This document shows, piece by piece, positions 56,038 to 64,000 of a DNA stretch of 64,000 nucleotides. A model generated the notes under the pieces. The model was not told where the DNA came from. It did no database searches and saw only the letters and a program-made list of their open reading frames with translations. The stretch is from Candidatus Omnitrophota bacterium (lineage in GTDB: Bacteria; Omnitrophota; Koll11; Duberdicusellales; 4484-171), in the NCBI GenBank assembly GCA_030692055.1, contig JAUYCY010000159.1, positions 32,288-96,287 of the forward strand, in the 5' to 3' direction. Each line of letters starts with the position of its first letter. Position 1 is the stretch's first letter. The translations under genes and the position numbers were made by a program.

Positions 56038-57297
56038 CTAGCATATATTCTTTAAGGTAGCGACCAGGTTATCTATTTTTATCTTTTCCTGAGTAGATTT
56101 TGTCATATCTTTCAAAACTACCATGCCCTCTTTTAACTCCTCATCGCCCACTATCACCACAAACCGAGTGCCTAACTTTTCCGCATAACGTAGCTGCCCC
56201 TTTAGGGACTTACCGCAGTAATCAGTATCGCAGGATATTTTCTCTTCCCTTAAAACTTTCAAAATATTAAACGCATCGTAAGATAAAGATTTGTTCGTGG
56301 TAGCAACAAAAACTTTTATTTTTTCCTCGTCGCCGGTTGCCTTAAGAAGAAGTAAAATTCTCTCTATGCCCAAGGCAAATCCTATGGCAGCAATATCCGG
56401 CCCACCTAAATCTTTTACTAAATTATTATATCTGCCGCCTGCGCCTATGGCATCCTGAGAACCAAGGCCTTTGGAGGTAATTTCAAAAACTGTATTAGTA
56501 TAATAATCAAGCCCTCTCACTAAATGGGGCGCGTAGGTATATTGAATCTTTAAAATATCAAGCAAGCCAAGCAAATCATTAAAGTTTTTCTTACAGTCAT
56601 CGCACAAATTGCCTTGTCCTAATTTTAGCATAGCGATAACGCTTTTACATTTTTGCTCTTTACAGTCAACGACCCTTAAAGGATTTTTATCTAAACGCCT
56701 TTGACAATCTTGGCAAAGTTCATTTCTTTTTGCATCCAAACCTTGTTTAAGCGCTCTTGAAAAATTTTCTTTATCGCGAACACAGCCCAGACTATTTATC
56801 TTTAATTCTTTATCTGTTATTCCTATGCTTTCTAAAATATTTATAGATAAATTTATGATCTCTGCATCCAGATGAAAATCATCTGAGCCAATTGACTCTG
56901 CGCCAATATGATTAAATTGACGAAATCTGCCCTTTTGCGGCCTCTCGCCCCTAAACATCGGGCCAACATAAGAAAACTTATGAAAATCACTTTGCTTATA
57001 AAGTGAATTTTCCACATAATACCTAATAACTTGCGCCGTTCCTTCCGGACGTAGCACTATATTCGTATCGGAATCGCTGCGATTGGTGATTCTAAAAATT
57101 TGTTTTTCTACTATATCCGTAATTTCCCCCACCCCCCTGATGAACACGCCTTCTTCCTCTAAGACAGGAAGAATGATTTCTTTATAGCCAAAGAGCTCAA
57201 AAAGCAATCTTGCTTTTTGGCTAATTTTATTAAATAGACGGGTTGATGCGGGGTCAAAATCGACAGTTCCCCGTATGCCGGCGTAAGTCTTTATCAT
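56038..57297 (-). CDS. hisS: HisS, histidyl-tRNA synthetase
   Basis: Class II enzyme. Motif 2 FRGERPQKGRFRQF (about residue 113), the histidine-A loop VRGLDYYTNTVFE (about 262), motif 3 AIGFALGIERI and a C-terminal anticodon domain (VFVATTNKSLSYDAFNILKVLR). A Cys-rich inserted helix region (LCQDCQRR ... CK ... LCDDCKKN, about 190-235) is common in bacterial HisRS. Length 419 is normal. Twenty bases downstream of the HU-like gene. Confidence 0.96.
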   Translation of the reverse strand: MIKTYAGIRGTVDFDPASTRLFNKISQKARLLFELFGYKEIILPVLEEEGVFIRGVGEITDIVEKQIFRITNRSDSDTNIVLRPEGTAQVIRYYVENSLYKQSDFHKFSYVGPMFRGERPQKGRFRQFNHIGAESIGSDDFHLDAEIINLSINILESIGITDKELKINSLGCVRDKENFSRALKQGLDAKRNELCQDCQRRLDKNPLRVVDCKEQKCKSVIAMLKLGQGNLCDDCKKNFNDLLGLLDILKIQYTYAPHLVRGLDYYTNTVFEITSKGLGSQDAIGAGGRYNNLVKDLGGPDIAAIGFALGIERILLLLKATGDEEKIKVFVATTNKSLSYDAFNILKVLREEKISCDTDYCGKSLKGQLRYAEKLGTRFVVIVGDEELKEGMVVLKDMTKSTQEKIKIDNLVATLKNIC

Positions 57298-57315
57298 ATA
57301 TTTATGTTAGGAGGG

Positions 57316-57588
57316 CTATTTGATGAATTGCTTCATCTCAAGGCCAGGCTTAAAGACTACGGCATGCCTTTCCGGGACAGGGACAACTTCTCCGGTTTTG
57401 GGGTTACGGCCTATACGTTTTTTGCGTTTTTTAACCATAAAAACCCCAAAATTCCTCAATTCTATGCGTTGTCCGCTCTTTAAGGCTTCGAATATGACAT
57501 CAAGGGTTTTCTGCACCACATCCTTCACTATAACCTGCTTTACCCCTATATCTTGACTAATTTTAAGCACAATATCACGTTTACGCAT
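57316..57588 (-). CDS. HU/IHF-family DNA-binding protein
   Basis: A 90-residue DNA-bending protein with the beta-arm GRNPKTGEVVPVPERHAVVFKPG and IELRNFGVFMVKKRKKR. It could be HU or one subunit of IHF; with no partner gene adjacent, it is likely a homodimer. ATG at 57588. Confidence 0.94.
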   Translation of the reverse strand: MRKRDIVLKISQDIGVKQVIVKDVVQKTLDVIFEALKSGQRIELRNFGVFMVKKRKKRIGRNPKTGEVVPVPERHAVVFKPGLEMKQFIK

Positions 57589-57797
57589 ATTTTTAGTTTA
57601 TCATCCATTTTAAGGGTGTCAAGGGACAACTTTGTGAAAAGAGTAGTAAGTAGAGGGCGATTGATTTCTATGAATTTCGCGTAAACAAACCTGCCTACAC
57701 GGTAGGCAGGTTTCCATAAATTTCGGAATTAATTGTCCGCCGAAGGCGGATCCGCCTCTGGCGGAAAATTAATAGAAATTGATAGAAATTTATTGTT

Positions 57798-60700
57798 TCA
57801 AAGGGTTAAAGACAGGTTATCCTCGCCTATCAATAAGCCTATCTTGTTTAGAATATCTTCATTTAGGCTAAGACAGAAATCATTAGTGGTTTTTATCTTG
57901 ACTCCTTGCATTCTAGAATTTTTAAGCGTAAAAACAACGGGGATTTTTCCGCGGTTATTGATAAAAATATTCTTTAGCTCACTCAGAGGAAATTTATCTT
58001 TTTCTATAGAGATATGTACTCCTTTAATATTATCCCAAATATGTTCTATGGGAATAATTTTCTCTGCCAGTATCTTTGGCACTTTTTCTTTAGATTCTAA
58101 CTTACCTTTTATCAATAAAATTGCTTTCTCTTTAATATGGATAGCGGCTTCTTCAAATAAACGCGGAAAGACAAAAACTTCTACGCTCGATGTTTCGTCT
58201 TCTACTTTTAAAATCGCCATGCGTTCATTTTTTCTACGTGTAGTAATTATTCTTACCTTATCTACCACACCGCAAATAATCACTCCTCCGTACCCTTCCT
58301 CTTCATAGAAAGAAATAATCTCTTTACGGGAAAGATACTTTACGATATTGGCATAAAAATATAACGGGTGGCTGGTTACATACATGCCTAAAAGAGTTTT
58401 TTCAAAACTTAATATTTGTAGTAGCGGCCACTCCTCAACATCGGGTATCTCTTCTTCTCTCTTGGCAACTGTGAATAAAACAAGCTGGGAAGGATCTTCT
58501 TTCTTTGTCCCTTTATTCAAAATCCTGTCTAGAAGCGACATCATCTGCGCCCGTTTTAAACCAAAACTATCCATTGCCCCTGATTTTATAAGGCTTTCGA
58601 GAACCTTTTTATTTACGACTCTTGAATCTATTCTATCGCAGAATTCAAAAAAACTCTCAAACTTCTTTTGCTTTCTGATTTCAATAATATTATCTAACGC
58701 CGCTGTGCCTACATTTTTAATTGCGAGTAAACCAAACCTTATATTTTTATCTTCAGTTACCGTAAAATTGGCAAAACTTGTATTTATATCAGGAGGAAGA
58801 ACCTTTATCCCCATATGGTTTGCCTCATTGACATATTCTACAATTTTATCGGTGGTGGTGCGTTCACTTGTAAGCATGGCTGCCATAAACTCTACGGGAA
58901 AGTTTGCCTTCAGATATGCGGTACGATAAGAAATCAAGGCATAGGCGGTGCTATGTGATTTGTTAAATCCGTAACCCGAAAAATAATCTATCAAATCAAA
59001 AATCTGTGTTGCTATGCGGTTTGATATATTATTCTTTTTACACCCCTCTACGAATAAGTTTCTTTGCTCCTCCATTATTTCAGGAACTTTTTTACCTATA
59101 GCTTTGCGCAGCAAATCAGCCCTTGCCATATCAAAACCAGCCAGTTGCGAGGCAACCTGCATAGTCTGTTCTTGATATAAAATTATTCCGTAAGTTTCTT
59201 TAAGTATAGGCTCTAATTTCGCGTGTATGTAGGAAACGGCTCGTTTACCTTGTTTTCTTTCAATAAAATCATCCACCATTCCACTACCTAAAGGCCCAGG
59301 ACGATAAAGCGCAAGCACTGCTATTAAATCTTCAAATTTTGTCGGAATGAGCTTTCGTAATATATCTCTCATGCCTCTACTTTCCAACTGAAACACCCCA
59401 ATGGTATTAGCTTGAGCCAACAAAGAAAATGTATTTTTGTCATCAAGCGGCATATTGGCAATATCTATATCTTTGCCTTGAGTTCTTTTGGCAATTTTTA
59501 CTGCCGCATCTATAACAGTGAGTGTCTTTAAGCCTAAAAAATCCATTTTCAATAAACCGGTTTTTTCTAAAGACTCCATATCGAAACCGGTAACGATTTC
59601 CTCTTGCGCGCCTCTTATCAAAGGAATCCTTTCCATAAGAGGCTTATCCGAAATAACTACACCGGCGGCATGGGTTGAGGCGTGACGCGAAAGGCCCTCT
59701 AATTGCATAGCTACATCAATCAATCGTTTTATGCCGTTATCGGAATCGTAAACTTGAGTTAATTCTGGGCTTGTTGAAAGAGCTTCTTTTAACGTAACCT
59801 GATGGCCGACTATAACCGGAATCATCTTGGCGATCTTATCAACATCGGTGTAGCTAAAATTCATAGCTCGTCCCACATCCCTAACTACAGCCCTTGCCAG
59901 CATAGTTCCAAAAGTAATGATCTGAGCAACGTTTGCCTCTCCATATTTCTGGGCTACGTATTTAAGCACTTCTGTGCGCTTCTCATAACAAAAATCCATA
60001 TCGATATCAGGCATGGAAATACGGGCAGGATTTAAAAATCGCTCAAAGAGAAGATCGTAACGAAGGGGGTCTATATCGGTAATGCCCAAGATATAACTTA
60101 CAATGCTGCCTGCGGCGCTTCCTCTACCCGGACCTACCGGAATATGGTTTTCTTTTGCGAACTTAATTAAATCCCAAATAATAAGAAAATAGCTGGAGAA
60201 TCCGGTATTTTTTATAACACCTAATTCATACTCTAACCTTTTTTTTACTTCCTCGCTTGCGCTGGGGTATTTTTTATCGAAGCTTTCAAACACAGTTTTT
60301 CTTAAATAACCAACCTCAGTTTCATCTTGCGGCAAAGGGAAACGCGGCAGTAGTATTTTAGAAAAGTCTAACGAAAGATTACATTTTTGTGTAATCTCTA
60401 AAGTATTTTTTATAGCTTCGGGAACGTCTTTAAAGATCCCCTTCATTTCTTCGGGGCTTCTAAAATAGAATGTATCGCTATTAAATTTAAAATGGTCAGG
60501 GTCTGAAATCGTGGTCTGAGTTTGTATGCATAACAGGACCTCGTGCGCAAAAGACTCGTTCTGCTCCAAATAATGAATATCGTTTGTTGCCACAGGGGCG
60601 ATATCCAAGTCTTTAGATATCTTTAATAAATTAGTATTAACTTTTTTTTGCTCTGCTAATCCGTTTTCCATAAGTTCCAAATAAAAATTACCTTTACCAA

Positions 60701-61205
60701 AAATCTGCTGATAATCGTCGGCGATTTTGTATGCATCTTTTACATTATCAGAAATTATACAGGAAGCGATTTCTCCCTTTAAACAGGCGCTTAAACCTAG
60801 AAGGCCTTTACTATGGACGCAGAGAAGTTCCTTGTCTATGCGCGGCTTATAATAAAAACCTTCCAAATTGCCTAGGCTTACCAACTTTATTAAATTTCTA
60901 TATCCTTCTTCGTCTTTAGCTAGCAGGATAAGGTGGAAATTACTATCTATCCCGCTTTTATAATCTTTTTTAAAGCGCGATTCCGGCGCAACATAAACCT
61001 CGCAACCGATAATGGGCTTTATCCCTCTATTCATGCACTGGGTATAAAATTTTATTGCTCCGAAGAGATTGCCATGGTCAGTGATGGCGAGGGCGGGTAA
61101 TTTAAGTTTAGCAGCTTTATCTATAAGCCGCTCTAAGAGGCAAGCACCATCAAGAAGGCTATATTGGGTATGAACGTGAAGATGGACAAAATCACTGTGC
61201 ACCAT
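57798..61205 (-). CDS. dnaE: DnaE, DNA polymerase III alpha subunit
   Basis: Replicative polymerase. PHP domain at the N-terminus (HVHTQYSLLDGACLLERL ... ITDHGNLFGA), catalytic triad region GPGRGSAAGSIVSYILG and PDIDMDFCYEKR (about residues 350-395), tandem helix-hairpin-helix about 800-850 and an OB-fold near 970. Length 1135 and the absence of an exonuclease insertion fit the DnaE1 class. Its start codon lies 90 bases after guaA. Confidence 0.97.
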   Translation of the reverse strand: MVHSDFVHLHVHTQYSLLDGACLLERLIDKAAKLKLPALAITDHGNLFGAIKFYTQCMNRGIKPIIGCEVYVAPESRFKKDYKSGIDSNFHLILLAKDEEGYRNLIKLVSLGNLEGFYYKPRIDKELLCVHSKGLLGLSACLKGEIASCIISDNVKDAYKIADDYQQIFGKGNFYLELMENGLAEQKKVNTNLLKISKDLDIAPVATNDIHYLEQNESFAHEVLLCIQTQTTISDPDHFKFNSDTFYFRSPEEMKGIFKDVPEAIKNTLEITQKCNLSLDFSKILLPRFPLPQDETEVGYLRKTVFESFDKKYPSASEEVKKRLEYELGVIKNTGFSSYFLIIWDLIKFAKENHIPVGPGRGSAAGSIVSYILGITDIDPLRYDLLFERFLNPARISMPDIDMDFCYEKRTEVLKYVAQKYGEANVAQIITFGTMLARAVVRDVGRAMNFSYTDVDKIAKMIPVIVGHQVTLKEALSTSPELTQVYDSDNGIKRLIDVAMQLEGLSRHASTHAAGVVISDKPLMERIPLIRGAQEEIVTGFDMESLEKTGLLKMDFLGLKTLTVIDAAVKIAKRTQGKDIDIANMPLDDKNTFSLLAQANTIGVFQLESRGMRDILRKLIPTKFEDLIAVLALYRPGPLGSGMVDDFIERKQGKRAVSYIHAKLEPILKETYGIILYQEQTMQVASQLAGFDMARADLLRKAIGKKVPEIMEEQRNLFVEGCKKNNISNRIATQIFDLIDYFSGYGFNKSHSTAYALISYRTAYLKANFPVEFMAAMLTSERTTTDKIVEYVNEANHMGIKVLPPDINTSFANFTVTEDKNIRFGLLAIKNVGTAALDNIIEIRKQKKFESFFEFCDRIDSRVVNKKVLESLIKSGAMDSFGLKRAQMMSLLDRILNKGTKKEDPSQLVLFTVAKREEEIPDVEEWPLLQILSFEKTLLGMYVTSHPLYFYANIVKYLSRKEIISFYEEEGYGGVIICGVVDKVRIITTRRKNERMAILKVEDETSSVEVFVFPRLFEEAAIHIKEKAILLIKGKLESKEKVPKILAEKIIPIEHIWDNIKGVHISIEKDKFPLSELKNIFINNRGKIPVVFTLKNSRMQGVKIKTTNDFCLSLNEDILNKIGLLIGEDNLSLTL

Positions 61206-61206
61206 T

Positions 61207-61295
61207 TTTACTAAACGCTAATTACCGCTAATTTTTTAACGCTAATGGCCGCTAATTAGCGAAAATTAGCGTCTGCCGATTAGCGTAAATTAGCG
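61207..61295. repeat. Iterated-word inverted repeat (CGCTAATTAGCG type)
   Basis: ACGCTAATTACCGCTAATT on the left and ATTAGCGTAAATTAGCGTTA on the right, with an inner CGCTAATTAGCG, in the guaA-dnaE gap. Confidence 0.65.
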
Positions 61296-62837
61296 TTACT
61301 CCCACTCAATCGTAGCAGGAGGTTTAGAACTTATGTCAAAAACTACTCGGTTTATTCCCCGTACTTTATTTATAATTGCATTAGAAATTTCACCTAAAAT
61401 TTCAGGAGAAATTTTTGCCCAATCAGCAGTCATGCCATCAAAACTTTTAACTGCCCTGATTGCAACAGCATATTCGTAAGTGCGCTTATCGCCCATGACA
61501 CCGACGGTTTTTAACGGTAGCAACACGCAAAACGCTTGCCATAGGTCTTTATAAAGATTGTGCTCTCTGATTATCTTTTCTAAAATTATGTCGGCCTCTC
61601 TTAGAATTGTTAGCCTATGTTTATTTATTTCGCCGACTATCCTCACTGCCAGCCCAGGCCCAGGGAAAGGATGACGGATAACAATAACCTCTGGGAGTTT
61701 CAAAATTTTAGCAATCTCTCTCACTTCGTCTTTGAAAAGTTGCCGAAAAGGCTCAATTAATTTTAACCTCATATTTAAAGGTAACCCTGCAACATTATGA
61801 TGCGATTTTATTCGGCAAGTCGGCCCGCCAAAGAATGAAGTAGATTCTATCACGTCAGGATAAAGCGTTCCCTGTACAAGAAATTCTACATTTTTTATCT
61901 TATGCGCCTGGCTATCAAACACCCGTATAAATTCATGGCCGATGATTTTACGCTTATCTTCCGGATCAATAATATTTTTAAGTTTTGTTAAAAATGAGTT
62001 TGATGCATCAACGTAATATAAATCAATTTTAAAATGCCCGCGAAAAATCTTTATAACCTCCTGTGCCTCATTTTTTCGTAACAACCCGTTATTAACAAAA
62101 ATACATTTAAGTTTGCTGCCTATAGCCCTGTGAAGTAAAACCGCCGCGGCAGAAGAATCCACTCCTCCGCTTAATCCGCAAATAACTTTTTTACTGCCAA
62201 CTTTTCTTCTTATCTCAATTATTTGACTTTCTATAAAATCTTCCAGTTGCCAATTAGCAAAACATCCGCATATTCTGAAAAGAAAATTGGAAATTATCTG
62301 CGTGCCATATTCAGTATGCACCACTTCCGGATGAAACTGTACTCCAAATATCTTTTTTCCTGTATTTGCTATAGCAGCAGACTCAGTATGAGAGGTATGC
62401 GCTAATCTTTTAAACCCTGGCGGTAACTTTGTTACATAATCAGTGTGGCTCATCCAAGAAACAATTTTTGCAGGCAATGAAAAAAATAAATCCTGGTGGC
62501 TATCAATATACATTTCCGCGCGGCCGTATTCCCGCTTTTTGGCTTCCCGAACCTTACCCCCCAGTGTTTTTACCAAGATTTGCATTCCGTAACAAATACC
62601 TAAGATAGGAGTATTTAACTTTAAAATTTCTCTTTTAAGCGAAGGTGCTTCTTTTTCGTAGACGCTATGCGGTCCTCCGGAAAGAATTATTCCTTTGGGC
62701 TTAATATTTTTGATTTCCTCTATGTCAATATTACAAGGTTCAATAACGCTAAAAACTTTAAGCTCTCGGACTCTACGCGCAATAAGCTGAGTATACTGCG
62801 ACCCAAAATCAAGAATTAGGATTGTATCCCTATTCAT
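61296..62837 (-). CDS. guaA: GuaA, GMP synthase (glutamine-hydrolysing)
   Basis: Aminates XMP to GMP. Amidotransferase domain with LDFGSQYTQLIARR and nucleophile Cys in ILGICYGMQIL (about residue 80), then FGVQFHPEVVHT; the ATP-pyrophosphatase domain has GLSGGVDSSAAAVL (about 222) and the dimerisation region ends VVFDISSKPPATIEWE. Length 513 is normal. 74 bases after guaB. Confidence 0.97.
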   Translation of the reverse strand: MNRDTILILDFGSQYTQLIARRVRELKVFSVIEPCNIDIEEIKNIKPKGIILSGGPHSVYEKEAPSLKREILKLNTPILGICYGMQILVKTLGGKVREAKKREYGRAEMYIDSHQDLFFSLPAKIVSWMSHTDYVTKLPPGFKRLAHTSHTESAAIANTGKKIFGVQFHPEVVHTEYGTQIISNFLFRICGCFANWQLEDFIESQIIEIRRKVGSKKVICGLSGGVDSSAAAVLLHRAIGSKLKCIFVNNGLLRKNEAQEVIKIFRGHFKIDLYYVDASNSFLTKLKNIIDPEDKRKIIGHEFIRVFDSQAHKIKNVEFLVQGTLYPDVIESTSFFGGPTCRIKSHHNVAGLPLNMRLKLIEPFRQLFKDEVREIAKILKLPEVIVIRHPFPGPGLAVRIVGEINKHRLTILREADIILEKIIREHNLYKDLWQAFCVLLPLKTVGVMGDKRTYEYAVAIRAVKSFDGMTADWAKISPEILGEISNAIINKVRGINRVVFDISSKPPATIEWE

Positions 62838-62839
62838 AA

Positions 62840-62911
62840 TTATTTATGCATAGCGCATGGCGCATAGCGCTTATCTTTTTACGCTTTGCGCTTAGCGCTA
62901 TGCGCTTTGCG
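62840..62911. repeat. Iterated-word inverted repeat (GCGCATAGCG type)
   Basis: GCATAGCGCATGGCGCATAGCGCTT on the left and GCGCTTAGCGCTATGCGCTTTGCG on the right. The same words are inside purM (about 4275-4310) and in the signal region of the gene at 30720-31271. Confidence 0.65.
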
Positions 62912-64000
62912 TTATTTCCCCATTCCCACTCTCTGCGACGCTTGAAATAATTTTCCTTCAGTCTGGATGGACGGTGCGATAATGATTTCTACAAAATGCA
63001 TCTCTTTTATATTCTTTGCGCCTAAAGAACCCAAAGAAGTTGACAGCGCACCCATCAGGTTTTGGGAGCCGTCGTCAACCGCTGCCGGGCCAAAGAGAAT
63101 TTGCTCTAAGCTTCCGGAGACTCCCACCGCTATCCTGGTTCCCCTTGGTAAATTGCTATGCGAGGTTGCCATGCCCCAATGAAAACCCTTACCAGGAGCC
63201 TCCTTGGCTCTAGCAAAAGTAGAACCAATCATCACCGCATCAGCGCCGCAAGCAAATGCCTTACACATATCTCCGCCTCGACGCATCCCGCCATCAGTAA
63301 TCACCGGTATGTATTTTCCTTTCTTTTGATAATAAAAATCCCTTGCGGCCGCACAATCAATAGTTGCAGTTACCTGCGGAACTCCAATCCCTAAAACCCC
63401 CCTGGTAGTACAGGCTGCGCCCGGGCCTACGCCGACCAAGACTGCGGAGCAACCGGTTTCAAGAAGCTCTAAGGTAACCTCGTAGGTAACGCAATTACCA
63501 ATGATAACAGGAATCTTTCTTTCTTTGCAAAACTTATGTAAATCCAATGGTTTATAACGACTAGAAATATGCACGGTAGTCAACACCGTTGATTGCACTA
63601 CGAAACAATCAGCGCCAGAGTCTTCCGCGATCGCAGCGAATTTATTTGCGTTTTGCGGAATACAGCTTACAGCAACATAGCCGCCTTTTGCTTTTATTTC
63701 GCTTACTCGCTTTGCAATAAGTTTTTCTTTAATAGGGGTGGTATAAACCTTCTGGATAAGATTAGTGGCCTTCTCTGGGCTTGCTTTAGCAATATCTTCT
63801 AAGACTTCGTTTGGTTTTTCATAGCGTGTCTGCACGCCATCTAAATTTAGAACTGCCATACCTCCCAGCCGAGACATTTCTATAGCAAATTTTACATCTA
63901 CCACGCCATCCATTGCCGCAGCCAGTATGGGCACAGAGAATCTTTTACCTGAGAATTCCCACTCTGTATTGGTTTCTTCAGGATTAACAGAAACTCTTCC
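62912..64000 (-). CDS. guaB: GuaB3-type IMP dehydrogenase (CBS-less, partial)
   Basis: Oxidises IMP to XMP. The N-terminus is outside the window; 362 residues are visible. PILAAAMDGVVDV...RLGGMAVLNLDGVQTRYE is the start of the barrel, the catalytic Cys sits in GVGPGAACTTRGVLGIG (about residue 195 of the visible part), and ITDGGMRRGGDMCKA...GADAVMIGS is the phosphate-binding region. The usual two CBS domains between beta strand 2 and the catalytic loop are absent. This and the sequence motifs indicate the GuaB3 (IMPDH-related) branch rather than classical GuaB. Confidence 0.88.
   Translation of the reverse strand, partial: GRVSVNPEETNTEWEFSGKRFSVPILAAAMDGVVDVKFAIEMSRLGGMAVLNLDGVQTRYEKPNEVLEDIAKASPEKATNLIQKVYTTPIKEKLIAKRVSEIKAKGGYVAVSCIPQNANKFAAIAEDSGADCFVVQSTVLTTVHISSRYKPLDLHKFCKERKIPVIIGNCVTYEVTLELLETGCSAVLVGVGPGAACTTRGVLGIGVPQVTATIDCAAARDFYYQKKGKYIPVITDGGMRRGGDMCKAFACGADAVMIGSTFARAKEAPGKGFHWGMATSHSNLPRGTRIAVGVSGSLEQILFGPAAVDDGSQNLMGALSTSLGSLGAKNIKEMHFVEIIIAPSIQTEGKLFQASQRVGMGK

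Overview
The window is a chromosomal segment of an uncultured-type, AT-rich bacterium. Essentially every gene is on the minus strand, so transcription runs from the high coordinates towards position 1. There is no rRNA, tRNA or CRISPR array to fix the taxonomy. Bacterial-type AspRS, HisRS and PolX, a TIGR04073 'exosortase-associated' protein, a DUF2059-like secreted protein and intergenic DNA full of palindromes suggest a PVC-related candidate phylum such as Omnitrophota. That assignment is inference (about 0.5).

Layout, low to high coordinate. 1-9806 is a purine operon: purE (cut by the window edge), a secreted hypothetical, purD, an SPFH protein, purM, purF, purL copy 1, purQ, purS. 10007-16117 holds carB, carA and pyrG. 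16298-18883 is a degenerate KaiC-like domain fused to a PEP-synthase-type ATP-grasp domain. 18897-25113 is gltD and gltB. 25236-29851 is a nitrogen block: a Fis-like protein, an orphan class I amidotransferase, glnA, a 55-residue protein, P-II and amtB. 30720-35105 is trkH with an OB-fold-like secreted protein and a KdpDE-like two-component pair, bracketed by two copies of a MITE-like element. 35179-39903 is a sigma-like regulator, a second purL and purB. 40203-47590 carries a TIGR04073 protein, a UDP-sugar pyrophosphorylase, a B12-binding radical SAM protein, panB and apbE. 47619-54288 is polX, queF, recO, ybeY, an HD phosphodiesterase, phoH and a LysM lipoprotein. 54436-64000 is aspS, hisS, an HU-like gene, dnaE, guaA and a CBS-less guaB (cut by the window edge).

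The theme is glutamine economy. Ammonium uptake (AmtB), its sensor (P-II), glutamine synthesis (GlnA), glutamate synthase (GltBD) and seven further glutamine-amidotransferase units (PurF, two PurL with PurQ/PurS, CarAB, PyrG, GuaA and an orphan amidotransferase) lie within one window. The most interesting signal is not a protein. The leaders of glnA, amtB-glnB, purL copy 2 and the sigma-like gene carry the same RNA design: a short hairpin with a six-base loop (G at position 4 in all six units, A at position 1 in five) whose 3' half is also the 5' arm of a U-tailed terminator. This is the architecture of ANTAR-protein-controlled antitermination. It occurs three times in tandem before the sigma-like gene. 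The glnA, amtB and purL2 leaders continue with further stacked hairpins, and the last one touches the ribosome-binding site. No ANTAR protein is encoded here.

The second theme is palindromic repeats that enter genes. The same repeat is read in the same frame in PurL1 and GltB. Other short palindromes lengthen PurD, PurM, GltD, YbeY and the ends of PyrG and YbeY. One dispersed element supplies the start codon of a secreted protein.
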